Notes: generated from the letters alone by a model not told the origin. Positions 34,437-43,493 are shown, counted from the stretch's first letter. The stretch: DNA of 64,000 nt from JAAYZQ01 sp041300865 (GCA_041300865.1 JBFYTF010000172.1:135794-199793), one strand, 5' to 3'. Program-made: numbers and translations.

Positions 34437-36973
34437 GGCCATTTCTGCTGTCCGTGGCGCTGTGGCTGACCTTGCTGTCGGGGCTGGCTGCGGCCGGCGA
34501 CGGGCCGGTAGCTCCCCAGGCGCGAGCCCTCGCCGCCGGCGCAGCCTGCCGGCCCGCGCTGTTCGAGCGCCAGCGCTACGGGTTCGTGGCCACGCAAGGC
34601 TCGTGGCCGCAGACCTTTGATGTGGCGCGCCTGCATGCCGGCTGGGCTGCGGACCACGCCCTGGGCGCGCCTCCCTCCGGTATGGACCGTGCCCTCGTGC
34701 TGCGCACGCCTTACGGCTACCAGGTGGACCCAGCGCTGTTGGGCCCCATCGTAGACGCCAATCCCGGCGCGACCTGGCTCATCAGCAACGAGCCCGATTC
34801 CATCTGGCAGGACGATCTGCCCCCGGCCGAGTATGCCCGCATTTACCACGACGCCTACGTCTTCCTGAAGGCGCGTGACGCCAGCGCCCGCGTGGCGGCC
34901 GGTGGCATTGTCCAGCCCACACCGCTGCGCCTCCAATACCTCGACCTCGTCCTCGACGCGTATCGAGCTCGCTACGGCCGCGCCCTGCCTGCCGATCTGT
35001 GGCACATCCACAACGCGATCCTCAACGAGGTCAGCTGCAGCTATGATCCGGCGAACTGCTGGGGTGCCCAGATCCCGACCGGCGTCGACGCTGACTTCGG
35101 CGTCCTCAGGGATATCGACGACAACGACAACCTGGACATGTTCAAAGCCCAGATCTGGGCTTTTCGCCAATGGCTGGCCAGCCGCGGCTACGCCGGGCTG
35201 CCTGTTATAGTCTCCGAGTTTGGTGTCCTCATGCCCGAGTCGTACGGCTTTGACCCGGCCCGCGTGACTGCGTTCATGACCGCCACCTTTGACTTTCTGG
35301 CCACGGCCTCCGACCCGCTTCTGGGCGATCCCCTTGACGGGGGCCGCCTGGTGCAGCGCTGGGCGTGGTTCAGCCTCGATGTGCCGGCCTACGATCCGGA
35401 AACGGCGCTGACAGGCTTTAACGGCAACCTTTTTGACCCCAAAACGGCGGATATCACGGCCTACGGCCTCCACTACGAGGGGCTCACCGCGAGCCTGCCC
35501 GCCCTGGACTATGCCGAGCTGGCGCTCATGCGCTGGCAAGTGCCGCCGGTAGGACGGGCCCTGACGCTGTCGGAGACTGTCACCCTGCCTGTGACGGTGC
35601 GCCTGGGCAACAGCGGCACCACGCCCGCCGCGGCCTTTGCTGTGCGCCTGCAGTACAATGGTGCACGTCACGGCGCTGCGGAGCAGGTTGTGACCGGCCT
35701 GCCGTCGTTGGGTTCCGTAGAGCTGACCTTCATCTTGTCCGACCTACTGCCCGGCGTCTATGATCTCGACCTGGCCATTGACGCCCTCGACCAGGTGGAC
35801 GAGCCGGCAGAGTGCGACAACCACCATGTCCGCCGCCTCATCGTGCCCACGCACGTCGTCTACTTGCCCCTGGTCGTGAACCGCGCCGGCCCGGCCTCCG
35901 CCCGGTTGCCCGCAAGTTCCATTTCTCCCCCTTCCTTCGCCGTGGACGAGAGCGGAGTGCCCGAGTCTTCTCCGCCTTCCCTGGTAGGGAAAGGGGCCGG
36001 GGGGGCGGGTTCCCCTGCCCTTCGGGAGTTCCCCTTGCCCCAGCCGGGCAGCTATCCGGGGCAGCTTGCCCTTGACACTGCCACCGGGGCGGTATGGGTT
36101 ACCGAGCGTGACGGCAACCGGCTGGCCCGTCTCGATCCTACCGTCGGTGCCTGGGCCGAGTTCGTCATTCCTACCGGTGCCAGTGAGCCCTGGGGCCTCG
36201 CCCTGGATGGAGACGGAAGCCTGTGGTTTGCCGAGACGGCGGGCAACAAGATCGGCCGCCTGGATCTCGACGGCGGGACCATCGAGGAGTACGGCGGTCT
36301 CACGGCGGACAGCGAGCCGTGGGGTGTGGCGGTTGCCGATGGTTACGTGTGGTTCACCGAGCGGGCGGGCAACAACATCGGCCGCCTCGATTCCACCACC
36401 GGCACCCTTGTTGAGTACCCACTCAACGTGGCCGGCTCGCGCCCCTCCGGCCTTTCGGCCTCGTCCGTCTCGTTTAGCGGGGTCACGCTCTGGTATCTGT
36501 GGTTCGCGGAGCCGGGGTCCAACCTGCTGGGCCGCATGCGCTTGGGCGACCCTAAGGTTTACGACCTAGCGCCACGCACCGCATACAGCGCTCCCCAGGA
36601 CGTGGTGTGGGAGGGCGGCACGCCATGGATCACCGAGCTGGCGGCCAACAAGATCGCCACGTTCGGTTTCGGCACAACCTCCCTCTGGACAGAGGTGGCC
36701 GTGACCACGCCTGACAGCGAGCCGTACGGCATCACCCTCCAGGGCAGCGATCTGGTGTGGTTTACCGAGCGGGCGGGCAACCGCCTGGGGCGCTACCGGG
36801 TCTCCACCGGAGCCCTGGTGGAGTACTCGCTGCCTACGCCGGGAAGCCAGCCGACCGACATCGCCGTCGACAGTGCCGGCTGTGCCTGGTACGCCGCCCC
36901 AGGAGCCAACCGCATCGGGCGTCTGTGCCCCACGTCCCTTGCGCCCATCTACCTGCCGGTGGTCATACACTAG
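34433..36973 (+). CDS. Secreted clan GH-A glycosidase with CARDB-like and Vgb-type beta-propeller domains
   Basis: The 846-residue protein has a signal peptide (FLLSVALWLTLLSGLAAA). A TIM-barrel-like catalytic region follows with ISNEPDS at about 119 (clan GH-A acid/base Asn-Glu-Pro) and VSEFGVL at about 259 (nucleophile glutamate). A CARDB-like beta domain lies at about 380-470, then YLPLVV and a Ser/Pro linker. A virginiamycin-B-lyase-like propeller occupies about 540-835 (repeated VWFTERAGN, NKIGRLD, SEPWG). The end is PIYLPVVIH. It probably trims or remodels the exported polymer. ATG 34433 follows GAAGGAG and overlaps the previous TGA. Confidence 0.8.
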   Translation: MRPFLLSVALWLTLLSGLAAAGDGPVAPQARALAAGAACRPALFERQRYGFVATQGSWPQTFDVARLHAGWAADHALGAPPSGMDRALVLRTPYGYQVDPALLGPIVDANPGATWLISNEPDSIWQDDLPPAEYARIYHDAYVFLKARDASARVAAGGIVQPTPLRLQYLDLVLDAYRARYGRALPADLWHIHNAILNEVSCSYDPANCWGAQIPTGVDADFGVLRDIDDNDNLDMFKAQIWAFRQWLASRGYAGLPVIVSEFGVLMPESYGFDPARVTAFMTATFDFLATASDPLLGDPLDGGRLVQRWAWFSLDVPAYDPETALTGFNGNLFDPKTADITAYGLHYEGLTASLPALDYAELALMRWQVPPVGRALTLSETVTLPVTVRLGNSGTTPAAAFAVRLQYNGARHGAAEQVVTGLPSLGSVELTFILSDLLPGVYDLDLAIDALDQVDEPAECDNHHVRRLIVPTHVVYLPLVVNRAGPASARLPASSISPPSFAVDESGVPESSPPSLVGKGAGGAGSPALREFPLPQPGSYPGQLALDTATGAVWVTERDGNRLARLDPTVGAWAEFVIPTGASEPWGLALDGDGSLWFAETAGNKIGRLDLDGGTIEEYGGLTADSEPWGVAVADGYVWFTERAGNNIGRLDSTTGTLVEYPLNVAGSRPSGLSASSVSFSGVTLWYLWFAEPGSNLLGRMRLGDPKVYDLAPRTAYSAPQDVVWEGGTPWITELAANKIATFGFGTTSLWTEVAVTTPDSEPYGITLQGSDLVWFTERAGNRLGRYRVSTGALVEYSLPTPGSQPTDIAVDSAGCAWYAAPGANRIGRLCPTSLAPIYLPVVIH

Positions 36974-39379
36974 GTGCCGATCGTGATCGATTGGTGGGGT
37001 GTCTTTGCCAATGCCCTCTGGCTCGTGGGCCTCGCCGTGGCGCTGGCCGCCCTGAGCATGGCCACCTTCCGCGCCGGTCAGGCCGGGCACACTCTGAGGG
37101 CGGAGTTGGCGCCTCCGGCCTTCCAGGTCCCTCTGCTGGCCGGCCTCCTCCTCTTCTGCCTGGGCTTGCTCCTGGCAAGCCAATCATGGGCGGAAAGGCT
37201 TGTCTGGGCGGCCCTGGCCCTCCTCTGTGGCTTCGTCTCGATTCGTGGCGGGCTGGCGCTGGCCAGGGCCGGGCGCCAGGCTTCACCCGAGGCCGTCCCA
37301 TCGCCGGCATCGGCGGCCGGCACCGCGCCGGATGGCTCACTGCCCGTGACCCGCAACGGCCGCGCGCGGCCCGCTGTCTCTCGCAGCCGGGCGGGCTGCC
37401 TGTTGCTTGCTGCCGGCCTGCTGCTCGTGGCCGGCTGGGCGGCCGTCACCGCGGCGCAGCTCTACGGCCATGGACGTTCGCTGCTGGACCACCTGCAAGC
37501 CCTGGAAGGCCTCGCCGCCGGCGACTTGGCCTCGATGGACGTGGCCGGCCTGGCAGGTGCTGGGGAGCACCTGGGCGGCATGCGCCGCGACCTGGAGGCC
37601 ATCGCCACCCGGCTGGGCCCGCTGCCCCAGGCCGGCCGGCTGTTGGCCTGGGTGCCGGGCTACGGCGGAGATCTGGCCGCCGCGCCGGACCTTCTCGACC
37701 TGGCGCTGGATGTGTCCGCCGCGGGGGATGGCACCTTCCAGGCCCTTTCCCCGGCACTGGACTTGCTGGCCGGCGGTTCAGAGGGGAGCCTCGCCCTTCT
37801 CTCTGCCGGCGAGCAGGTTCTGCCCCTCCTGGTCGAGGCCCGGCCCGCCCTCGAGCAGGCCCGGGCAGACCTGGCTGCTGCGCAACAGGTCCGGGCGGGG
37901 ATCGAAGCCGGCAGCCTCTCGCCGCGGGTAGCGGGGCTATTGGCGCGCCTGGACGGCACTCTGCCCCTATTTGCCGCCGCTGTAGACGGGGCGCTGCTGC
38001 TGCCCAACCTGTTGGGCGTCGACGGTCCACGCACCTACCTGGTCATGGCCCAGAATAACCAGGAGCTGCGCGCCACAGGTGGTTTCATCAGCGGCGTCGG
38101 AGAGCTGCGGGTGGCCGGCGGGCGGCTGGAGAGCGCAGACACCGGCGGTCAAGGAGGGCTGGACCTCCGCGACAGCTATGCCGTCGACAACCTGGCGGTG
38201 CCCCATGAGGTAGCCCCCGCCGATTTTCAGCAAGTCCTGATGGGTGACCTCATCTTTTTCCGGGATGCGAATTGGGACCCGGACTTTCCCACTACAGCAC
38301 GGCGTGCGCTGGAAATCTATGCTCGGGACCAGGGGATCGAGGCTGATGGCGTCGTCGCCCTGGACCTCACCGCCTTGGAGTTGCTCGTCGCAGCCGCGGG
38401 CTCCCTATCTGTGGCCGGCGTTGACGGGCCCGTGGATGCTCGCAACGTGATGCGCGTCATCCAGGGGCAGTGGAGCCAGCCGGCAGAGGGCGATGGCAGC
38501 GATTGGTGGCTGCACCGCAAAGACTTCATGGGGGACGTAGCCGCCGCCTTGTTCGGGAAGCTGGCTGAGGCCGAGGGCGTCGAACCGGCGGCCCTGGTCG
38601 GCGCCGTCCAGCGCGCCCTGGACGAAAAACACCTCCTGGTCTATCTGCGCGATCCCGCTGCCGCGGCCTTGCTTCGCGCCCGGAACTGGGACGGCGCGCT
38701 GCCGGCCCCCGCCTTCGAGGGCGATTTCCTGATGCTCGTGGACACCAACGCCGGCTTCAACAAGGTCGATCCCCGCATCCAGCGCTCGCTCTCTTACCAG
38801 GTCGACCTGGCAAGCCGTGAACGTGCTCGCGCACGGGCGACCGCGACCTACCGCCACCGGGGGCAACAAGCTGTAGGCGATTGTATCCAGGAGGCCCGTT
38901 ATGGCGAGACGTATGAGGACATGCAGGAGCGCTGTTACTGGGACTATGCCCGCCTGTACGTGCCGGAGGGCAGCCGGCTGGTGGAGGGGCCAGGCCTGCT
39001 AGCTGCACCCCTGGGCAGCCTCATGGCCCGCAGCAGCCTGTCGCTGCCCCTGGAGCCCGCGCTGGACGCCGGTGATTGGGCCGCCTGGACTGCCTTTTTC
39101 TCGCTGGCGCCTACGGAGGAGCGCACCGTCGCCTGGACCTATGACCTGCCCGCGTACGCCATCGCCGCCCGGTCCGACGGGCTCCTGGAGTACCGTCTGC
39201 GGGTGGCCAAGCAGCCGGGAACGGATGCCATCCCCCTGCGACTCGAGATCCGCCTGCCCAACGGCGCCGAGCTGGTGGCGGGCTCCCTTGCGGTGGACAC
39301 CGATCTGCGCCAAGACCGCGACTTTGTGGTCCTGTACCGGCCGCAGCCCGCCGGGCTGGAAACGGAAGGGAGGCCGTAA
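36974..39379 (+). CDS. DUF4012 membrane protein with extra N-terminal membrane module
   Basis: The 801-residue protein starts with three hydrophobic segments (about residues 10-95), then a linker and a further helix (about 140-163) leading into a large extracytoplasmic DUF4012 domain. The family hallmark NNQELRATGGFISGVGEL lies at about 361-378. The family is common in Actinobacteria and Chloroflexota surface-polysaccharide loci; its biochemical role is unknown to me, although its relatives are linked to the LytR-CpsA-Psr context. GTG 36974 immediately follows the previous stop; GTG 36983 is an alternative. The N-terminal module is not usual in the family as I know it. Confidence 0.75.
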   Translation: MPIVIDWWGVFANALWLVGLAVALAALSMATFRAGQAGHTLRAELAPPAFQVPLLAGLLLFCLGLLLASQSWAERLVWAALALLCGFVSIRGGLALARAGRQASPEAVPSPASAAGTAPDGSLPVTRNGRARPAVSRSRAGCLLLAAGLLLVAGWAAVTAAQLYGHGRSLLDHLQALEGLAAGDLASMDVAGLAGAGEHLGGMRRDLEAIATRLGPLPQAGRLLAWVPGYGGDLAAAPDLLDLALDVSAAGDGTFQALSPALDLLAGGSEGSLALLSAGEQVLPLLVEARPALEQARADLAAAQQVRAGIEAGSLSPRVAGLLARLDGTLPLFAAAVDGALLLPNLLGVDGPRTYLVMAQNNQELRATGGFISGVGELRVAGGRLESADTGGQGGLDLRDSYAVDNLAVPHEVAPADFQQVLMGDLIFFRDANWDPDFPTTARRALEIYARDQGIEADGVVALDLTALELLVAAAGSLSVAGVDGPVDARNVMRVIQGQWSQPAEGDGSDWWLHRKDFMGDVAAALFGKLAEAEGVEPAALVGAVQRALDEKHLLVYLRDPAAAALLRARNWDGALPAPAFEGDFLMLVDTNAGFNKVDPRIQRSLSYQVDLASRERARARATATYRHRGQQAVGDCIQEARYGETYEDMQERCYWDYARLYVPEGSRLVEGPGLLAAPLGSLMARSSLSLPLEPALDAGDWAAWTAFFSLAPTEERTVAWTYDLPAYAIAARSDGLLEYRLRVAKQPGTDAIPLRLEIRLPNGAELVAGSLAVDTDLRQDRDFVVLYRPQPAGLETEGRP

Positions 39380-39403
39380 CGGGGCGATGAGAGGAGAAAC
39401 GCC

Positions 39404-40078
39404 GTGAACGATAGCGCGCACGACCGCCGCATCTTGGTTCTGGCGCTGCTGGCCGTCCTGGCCCTGCGGTTGGTGGCTTGGACGGGCGGTGAGGCTGGCC
39501 TGGTGCATGCCGGCCAGACGATTCCCACCCGGACGCCCACCGGGCAGCCGGTGACGCCGCCGCCGGTAGGGCCGAGCCGCACACCGCCGCCGGGTGAGCC
39601 TACCCAGCAGCCCTCTCCCACGACGGCCCCGCCGGCGGCGACGTCCCCCGAGCCGGCCGGCGCCACAGCGTCTGCCACGCCTCTGTCAGGAGGCAGCCCG
39701 GCGCCGCCTACTGCCACGCCGGCTGTGGGCACGCCCACGCCCATGTCCGGCACGCCCCCGTCCACCGCGAGCGCGGTTACCGCGCCTGCCGAGTCACCGC
39801 CCGCAGCTGTGGAAAGCATCACAGCCGGTCCCGGCGAGCCCACCTCGGCCGCGCCCGCGGTCACCCTCACGCCCGAGATGCCAGGCCCGACGGCGGAACC
39901 ACTCCCCACGCCCCTACTGGTGGGCGGCGAGCCAGAAGGCGCCGCGGTAGGAGGCTCGCAAAGCGCGACCGGAGGCCTGGCCGCGGTCCTGCTGTCGCCC
40001 TGCCTGTGGATCGGGCTGGGGTTGCTCCTCATGGCTGCGGGTGCGGCGATCCTGCTAACCAGGCGGCGCGCAGCCTGA
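39404..40078 (+). CDS. Pro/Thr/Ser-rich surface protein with C-terminal membrane anchor
   Basis: The 224-residue protein has a signal peptide (RILVLALLAVLALRLVAW), a long low-complexity region of Pro, Thr, Ser, Ala and Gly repeats (PTRTPTGQPVTPPP and similar), and a C-terminal hydrophobic helix (IGLGLLLMAAGAAILL) followed by TRRRAA. This resembles a sortase-substrate architecture but no LPxTG motif is seen. The Thr/Ser-rich stretch would be a good O-glycosylation or polymer-attachment site. The GTG at 39404 follows GAGGAGAAAC. The stop overlaps the next ATG. Confidence 0.65.
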   Translation: MNDSAHDRRILVLALLAVLALRLVAWTGGEAGLVHAGQTIPTRTPTGQPVTPPPVGPSRTPPPGEPTQQPSPTTAPPAATSPEPAGATASATPLSGGSPAPPTATPAVGTPTPMSGTPPSTASAVTAPAESPPAAVESITAGPGEPTSAAPAVTLTPEMPGPTAEPLPTPLLVGGEPEGAAVGGSQSATGGLAAVLLSPCLWIGLGLLLMAAGAAILLTRRRAA

Positions 40079-41400
40079 TGCGACGGACGGTCACTATCAC
40101 GGCCCTGCTGCTCCTGACCGGTGGACTGGGCCTGGTGGTCGGCGGCATACTCGTCCTGCAGCAAGGGACCGGATTGGCTGCGCTGTCGGGCACGCCGTCC
40201 GCCACGGCGTCGCCGCCACCGACGCTCACCGAGCAGATTCTGCCGCCACCGCCCACGGCGACCCCGGCACCGGCCGGCCTGCAACCCTCGGAAGGCGGCG
40301 CTGGCACGCCCGTCTCCGCGTCCACGCTCCCACCGGCCGTTGCGCCGCCGTCGCCCGGGGAGAGCACTGCACCCCCGGCGCAGCCGTCCGCGGCCTCTGC
40401 GTCGGTGCTCAGCCCGACGGCGAGCCCGTCGCTATCGCCCACCTCTTCCCCCACCGCGCTGCCCAACACGCCCACGCCCTTGGCGCTCTACTCTCTGCGA
40501 GAACGCGTAGGCGTGGGCAGCGGGCTACGCCGCGTGACGCCCGAGCTTGTCAGCTTGTTGGGCTTTGGCTGGTACCTTGATTGGACCGTGCGCTCCGAGG
40601 GGTTGCGCGCGGCCGAGGTCAGTTACATGCCCATGATCCGCCTGCGCAATGGCCAGATCACGCCCTCTGGCGACGCCCTGCTGGCGGCCGTGGATGCCCT
40701 GCCTGGAGCGCTGTGGCTCATCGGCAACGAGCCGGACGTGAAGTGGCAGGACGACGTCACACCCGAGGCCTACGCCCAGGCCTATCACGATCTCTATGCC
40801 CTCCTCAAGGCGCGAGATCCCACCTGCCAGGTGGCCATCGCCGGGGTCTCGCAGCCTACGCCTCTCCGCCTGCGCTACCTCGACCGGGTCTTACAGGCCT
40901 ACCATCAGCGCTATGGTCACGAGATGCCGGTCGACGTCTGGAACGTGCACAATTTCGTGTTGCGCGAGGAGCGGGGCAGTTGGGGTGTGGACATTCCCCC
41001 CGGAATGGACGACGCTGCCGGGCGGCTGTATGACATCGACGACCACGACGACCTCGCCCTCTTTCGCCAACAGCTCGTCGACTTCCGCCGCTGGCTGAAG
41101 GAGCGCGGCCAGCAGGACAAACAGCTGATCGTCACCGAGTACGGCATTCTCATGCCCGGCGAGTACGGCTTTCCCCCCGAAGCCGTACGCCAGTTCATGC
41201 TCGACACCTTCGAGCTGATGCGCACGCTGGCGGACCCGGACCTGGGCCAGCCCGCTGACGGGGGCCGGCTGGTGCAGCGCTGGTGCTGGTTCAGCCTACA
41301 GGACGAGCGCTATCCTACCGGCGACCTTGTCCAGCCGGGCAGCGGGCAGCGCACGCTCCTCGGAGATGCCTTTGCGGGGTATACAACCTCTGAGCGGTGA
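40078..41400 (+). CDS. Membrane-anchored clan GH-A glycosidase, paralogue of the 34433 gene
   Basis: The 440-residue protein has an N-terminal helix (about 6-28), a Pro/Thr/Ser linker (about 35-140) and a catalytic domain. GNEPDVKWQDD at about 217 and VTEYGILMPGEYG at about 351 supply the two glutamates expected of a retaining clan GH-A enzyme. The stretch SQPTPLRLRYLDRVLQAY closely matches VQPTPLRLQYLDLVLDAY in the gene at 34433, so the two are paralogues. The second lacks the CARDB and propeller parts. ATG 40078 overlaps the previous TGA. It is the last gene of the locus and is followed by a bidirectional terminator. Confidence 0.8.
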   Translation: MRRTVTITALLLLTGGLGLVVGGILVLQQGTGLAALSGTPSATASPPPTLTEQILPPPPTATPAPAGLQPSEGGAGTPVSASTLPPAVAPPSPGESTAPPAQPSAASASVLSPTASPSLSPTSSPTALPNTPTPLALYSLRERVGVGSGLRRVTPELVSLLGFGWYLDWTVRSEGLRAAEVSYMPMIRLRNGQITPSGDALLAAVDALPGALWLIGNEPDVKWQDDVTPEAYAQAYHDLYALLKARDPTCQVAIAGVSQPTPLRLRYLDRVLQAYHQRYGHEMPVDVWNVHNFVLREERGSWGVDIPPGMDDAAGRLYDIDDHDDLALFRQQLVDFRRWLKERGQQDKQLIVTEYGILMPGEYGFPPEAVRQFMLDTFELMRTLADPDLGQPADGGRLVQRWCWFSLQDERYPTGDLVQPGSGQRTLLGDAFAGYTTSER

Positions 41401-41415
41401 AGGGGCAGACAATAG

Positions 41416-41448
41416 AAAAAAAGCTCCCATATGTGTGGGAGCTTTTTT
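41416..41448. terminator. Bidirectional terminator between polysaccharide locus and tRNA-Gln
   Basis: A-tract plus GCTCCCA stem at 41416-41429 pairs with TGGGAGC plus T-tract at 41436-41448. The loop is about six bases. The symmetric A and T runs serve both the plus-strand locus and the minus-strand tRNA-Gln gene. Confidence 0.9.
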
Positions 41449-41450
41449 GT

Positions 41451-41524
41451 TGGCTGGGGGACAGGGATTTGAACCCCGGTGCCGTGATCCAGAGTCACGT
41501 GTCCTGCCGCTAGACGATCCCCCA
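41451..41524 (-). tRNA. tRNA-Gln (anticodon CTG)
   Basis: A 74-base cloverleaf with encoded CCA. The acceptor TGGGGGA/TCCCCCA is perfect, the anticodon stem CGTGA/TCACG closes the loop CTCTGGA, and the T arm is CGGGG-TTCAAAT-CCCTG. It reads CAG codons. It lies directly 3' of glnS and has its own promoter. Confidence 0.95.
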
Positions 41525-41565
41525 CAGACGGCCGGGCGCTGTGACCCGGCTCCGACTGGAACGAA

Positions 41566-41594
41566 ATATTAGCACAAAACGGCTCCGGTGACAA
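41566..41594 (-). promoter_or_regulatory. Promoter of tRNA-Gln
   Basis: On the minus strand TTGTCA (41589-41594), a 17-base spacer and TAATAT (41566-41571). The start would be near 41559, about 35 bases before the mature tRNA. Confidence 0.75.
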
Positions 41595-41653
41595 ATCCGG
41601 CCCCTCTTTAGACCGAGTGGCCGCCACCTGGCCGTTGAGGCATTACCCGGACC

Positions 41654-43339
41654 TCACTCGGCCTGCGCCTCGATCTTGGCCCAGGTATCCTTTAGGGACA
41701 CCGTCTGATTAAAGACCAGGTGGCCCTCCTCCGAGTCGGGATCAGTGCTGAAATAACCCAGTCGCAGGAACTGGAAGTGGCTGGCCGGCTCGCTGCCGGC
41801 CAGGCTGGGCTCCACCTTGCTGCCAGGCAGGATCACCCGCGAGTTGGGGTTGATGTTCTTTTTCCAGTCCACCCCCTCCGGCACGTCCATGGGCGCCGGA
41901 ACCGTGAAAAGCCGGTCGTACAGCCGCACCTCGGCGTCCAGGGCGTGCGCCGCCGACACCCAGTGGAGTGTGCCTTTGACACGCCGGCCGTCCGGCGTGC
42001 TGCCGCCGCGGCTCTCGGGGTCGTAGGTGCAGCGCAAGAAGACGACGTTGCCCGCCTCGTCCTTGACCGCCTCGTGGCAGGTGATGTAGTAGGCGTGCTT
42101 CAGGCGTACTTCGCGTCCGGGTGCCAGGCGGAACCACTTTGGCGGCGGGTCCTCGCGAAAATCGTCCTGCTCGACATAAAGCATCCGCGAGAACGGGACC
42201 AGCCGCGTGCCCGCGGCTTCGTCTTCCGGGTTGTTAGTGGCCTCCAGCTCTTCTACCTGGCCTTCGGGATAGTTCTCGATGACGACGCGCAGGGGGCGCA
42301 GCACGGCCATGACCCGGGGAGCGTGCCTGTTCAGGTCCTCACGCAGGCAATGCTCCAACAGCGCCATGTCGACTATGCTGTCGTTCTTGGCGATTCCGAT
42401 CCGCTCCAAGAAGTCACGGATGGCCTGCGGAGTGTAACCTCGCCGGCGCATGCCGGCCACCGTTGGCATCCGCGGGTCGTCCCAGCCGTCCACGTAGCCC
42501 GCATTCACCAGCTCCAGCAGGTAGCGCTTGCTCAAGATCGTGTAGCTCAGGTTGAGGCGCGCATACTCGATCTGTCGCGGGTGAAAGATCCCCAGCCGGT
42601 CGGCGAACCAGTCGTACAGCGGCCGGTGCTCCTCGTAGCCCAGGTCACACATCGAGTGCGTGACCTTCTCGATGGAATCCGACTGGCCATGGGCCCAGTC
42701 GTACATGGGGTAAATGCACCACTTGTCACCCGTGCGGTGGTGGGGCGTGTGCAGGATGCGGTACATGACCGGGTCGCGCATGTTCATGTTGCCTGATTGC
42801 ATGTCGATCTTGGCCCGCAGCACGCACGCACCCTCCCTGAAGTCCCCGGCGCGCATCCGCTCGAAGAGGTCGAGGTTTTCCCGGATGGTCCGGCTGCGGA
42901 ATGGGCTCTCGCGCCCCGGGACGCCAAAGGCCCCCCGGTATTCCTTGATCTCTTCAGGGCTCAGGCTGTCGACGTAGGCCTTGCCATCCTTGATGAGCTG
43001 GATCGCCCACTCGTAGAGCTGCTCGAAATAGTCCGAGGCATAGTATTCCCTGTCACCCCAATCATAGCCCAGCCAGCGGATATCGTTCTTCTGGGCCTCG
43101 ACGTAGTGAGCTTCTTCCTTGACCGGATTGGTGTCGTCGAAGCGCAGGTTCGTCTCCCCCCCAAAGTCGGCGGCAACACCAAACTGGATGTTGATGCCCT
43201 TGGCGTGGCCGATGTGCAGGTAACCGTTGGGCTCGGGCGGAAACCGGGTGCGCACCCATTGGAACCGACCGGTGCGCAGGTCCTCCGCGACAGCTTCTCG
43301 GATAAAGTCGGTAGGCGTCGGAGTGTCTGTTTCGCTCAT
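41654..43339 (-). CDS. glnS: Glutaminyl-tRNA synthetase
   Basis: The 561-residue class I synthetase has FPPEPNGYLHIGHAKG (HIGH motif) and YTILSKRYLLELV (KMSKS-type loop), followed by the GlnRS anticodon-binding beta-barrels (VDWKKNINPNSRVI). It charges tRNA-Gln directly, so the cell need not rely only on the GatCAB route. ATG 43339 is chosen because AAAGGAGAG sits just upstream; ATG 43360 lies before that ribosome site. Its promoter at 43494-43522 leaves a leader of about 150 bases that carries a tRNA-Gln-like sequence. Confidence 0.95.
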   Translation of the reverse strand: MSETDTPTPTDFIREAVAEDLRTGRFQWVRTRFPPEPNGYLHIGHAKGINIQFGVAADFGGETNLRFDDTNPVKEEAHYVEAQKNDIRWLGYDWGDREYYASDYFEQLYEWAIQLIKDGKAYVDSLSPEEIKEYRGAFGVPGRESPFRSRTIRENLDLFERMRAGDFREGACVLRAKIDMQSGNMNMRDPVMYRILHTPHHRTGDKWCIYPMYDWAHGQSDSIEKVTHSMCDLGYEEHRPLYDWFADRLGIFHPRQIEYARLNLSYTILSKRYLLELVNAGYVDGWDDPRMPTVAGMRRRGYTPQAIRDFLERIGIAKNDSIVDMALLEHCLREDLNRHAPRVMAVLRPLRVVIENYPEGQVEELEATNNPEDEAAGTRLVPFSRMLYVEQDDFREDPPPKWFRLAPGREVRLKHAYYITCHEAVKDEAGNVVFLRCTYDPESRGGSTPDGRRVKGTLHWVSAAHALDAEVRLYDRLFTVPAPMDVPEGVDWKKNINPNSRVILPGSKVEPSLAGSEPASHFQFLRLGYFSTDPDSEEGHLVFNQTVSLKDTWAKIEAQAE

Positions 43340-43397
43340 CTCTGTCTCTCCTTTGGGCACGCCGGCCAGGAACGCGCCAATGTACGATGGCTATACG

Positions 43398-43424
43398 GAA
43401 ACGGGCACGCAGGGTGCCCGTTTC
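43398..43424 (-). promoter_or_regulatory. Stem-loop in the glnS leader
   Basis: Inverted arms GAAACGGGCAC (43398-43408) and GTGCCCGTTTC (43414-43424) form a perfect 11-base-pair stem with a five-base loop, about 60 bases before the glnS start. No T tract follows, so it is not an obvious terminator. It could stabilise or regulate the leader. Confidence 0.55.
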
Positions 43425-43482
43425 TGTGGCTCGGAACAGCGGCTTGGAGGCGGGTGCCGTCCTGCCGCCAGATGATCCTCAG
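43425..43482 (-). pseudogene. tRNA-Gln-like sequence in the glnS leader
   Basis: On the minus strand, bases 43478-43459 match the D-arm region of tRNA-Gln(CTG) (41520-41501) at 18 of 20 positions (core GCGGCAGGAC identical). Further on, GTTCCGAGCC resembles a T loop, but anticodon and acceptor stems do not pair, so this is not a working tRNA. It lies a few bases after the predicted transcript start. It may be a decayed tRNA gene or a tRNA mimic used to regulate glnS. Confidence 0.4.
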
Positions 43483-43493
43483 GGCCGGAAGCT

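Noticed and set aside
34418..35671. Long minus-strand open frame of 417 codons opposite the glycosidase
   Set aside because: The plus-strand frame has signal peptide, NEP and domain motifs; the antisense frame has Arg/Gly/Gln-rich composition and no family match.
39139..40284. Minus-strand open frame of 381 codons across the Pro/Thr-rich genes
   Set aside because: It is antisense to low-complexity Pro/Thr codons, which give Gly/Val-rich frames without stops. No ribosome site or domain was seen.
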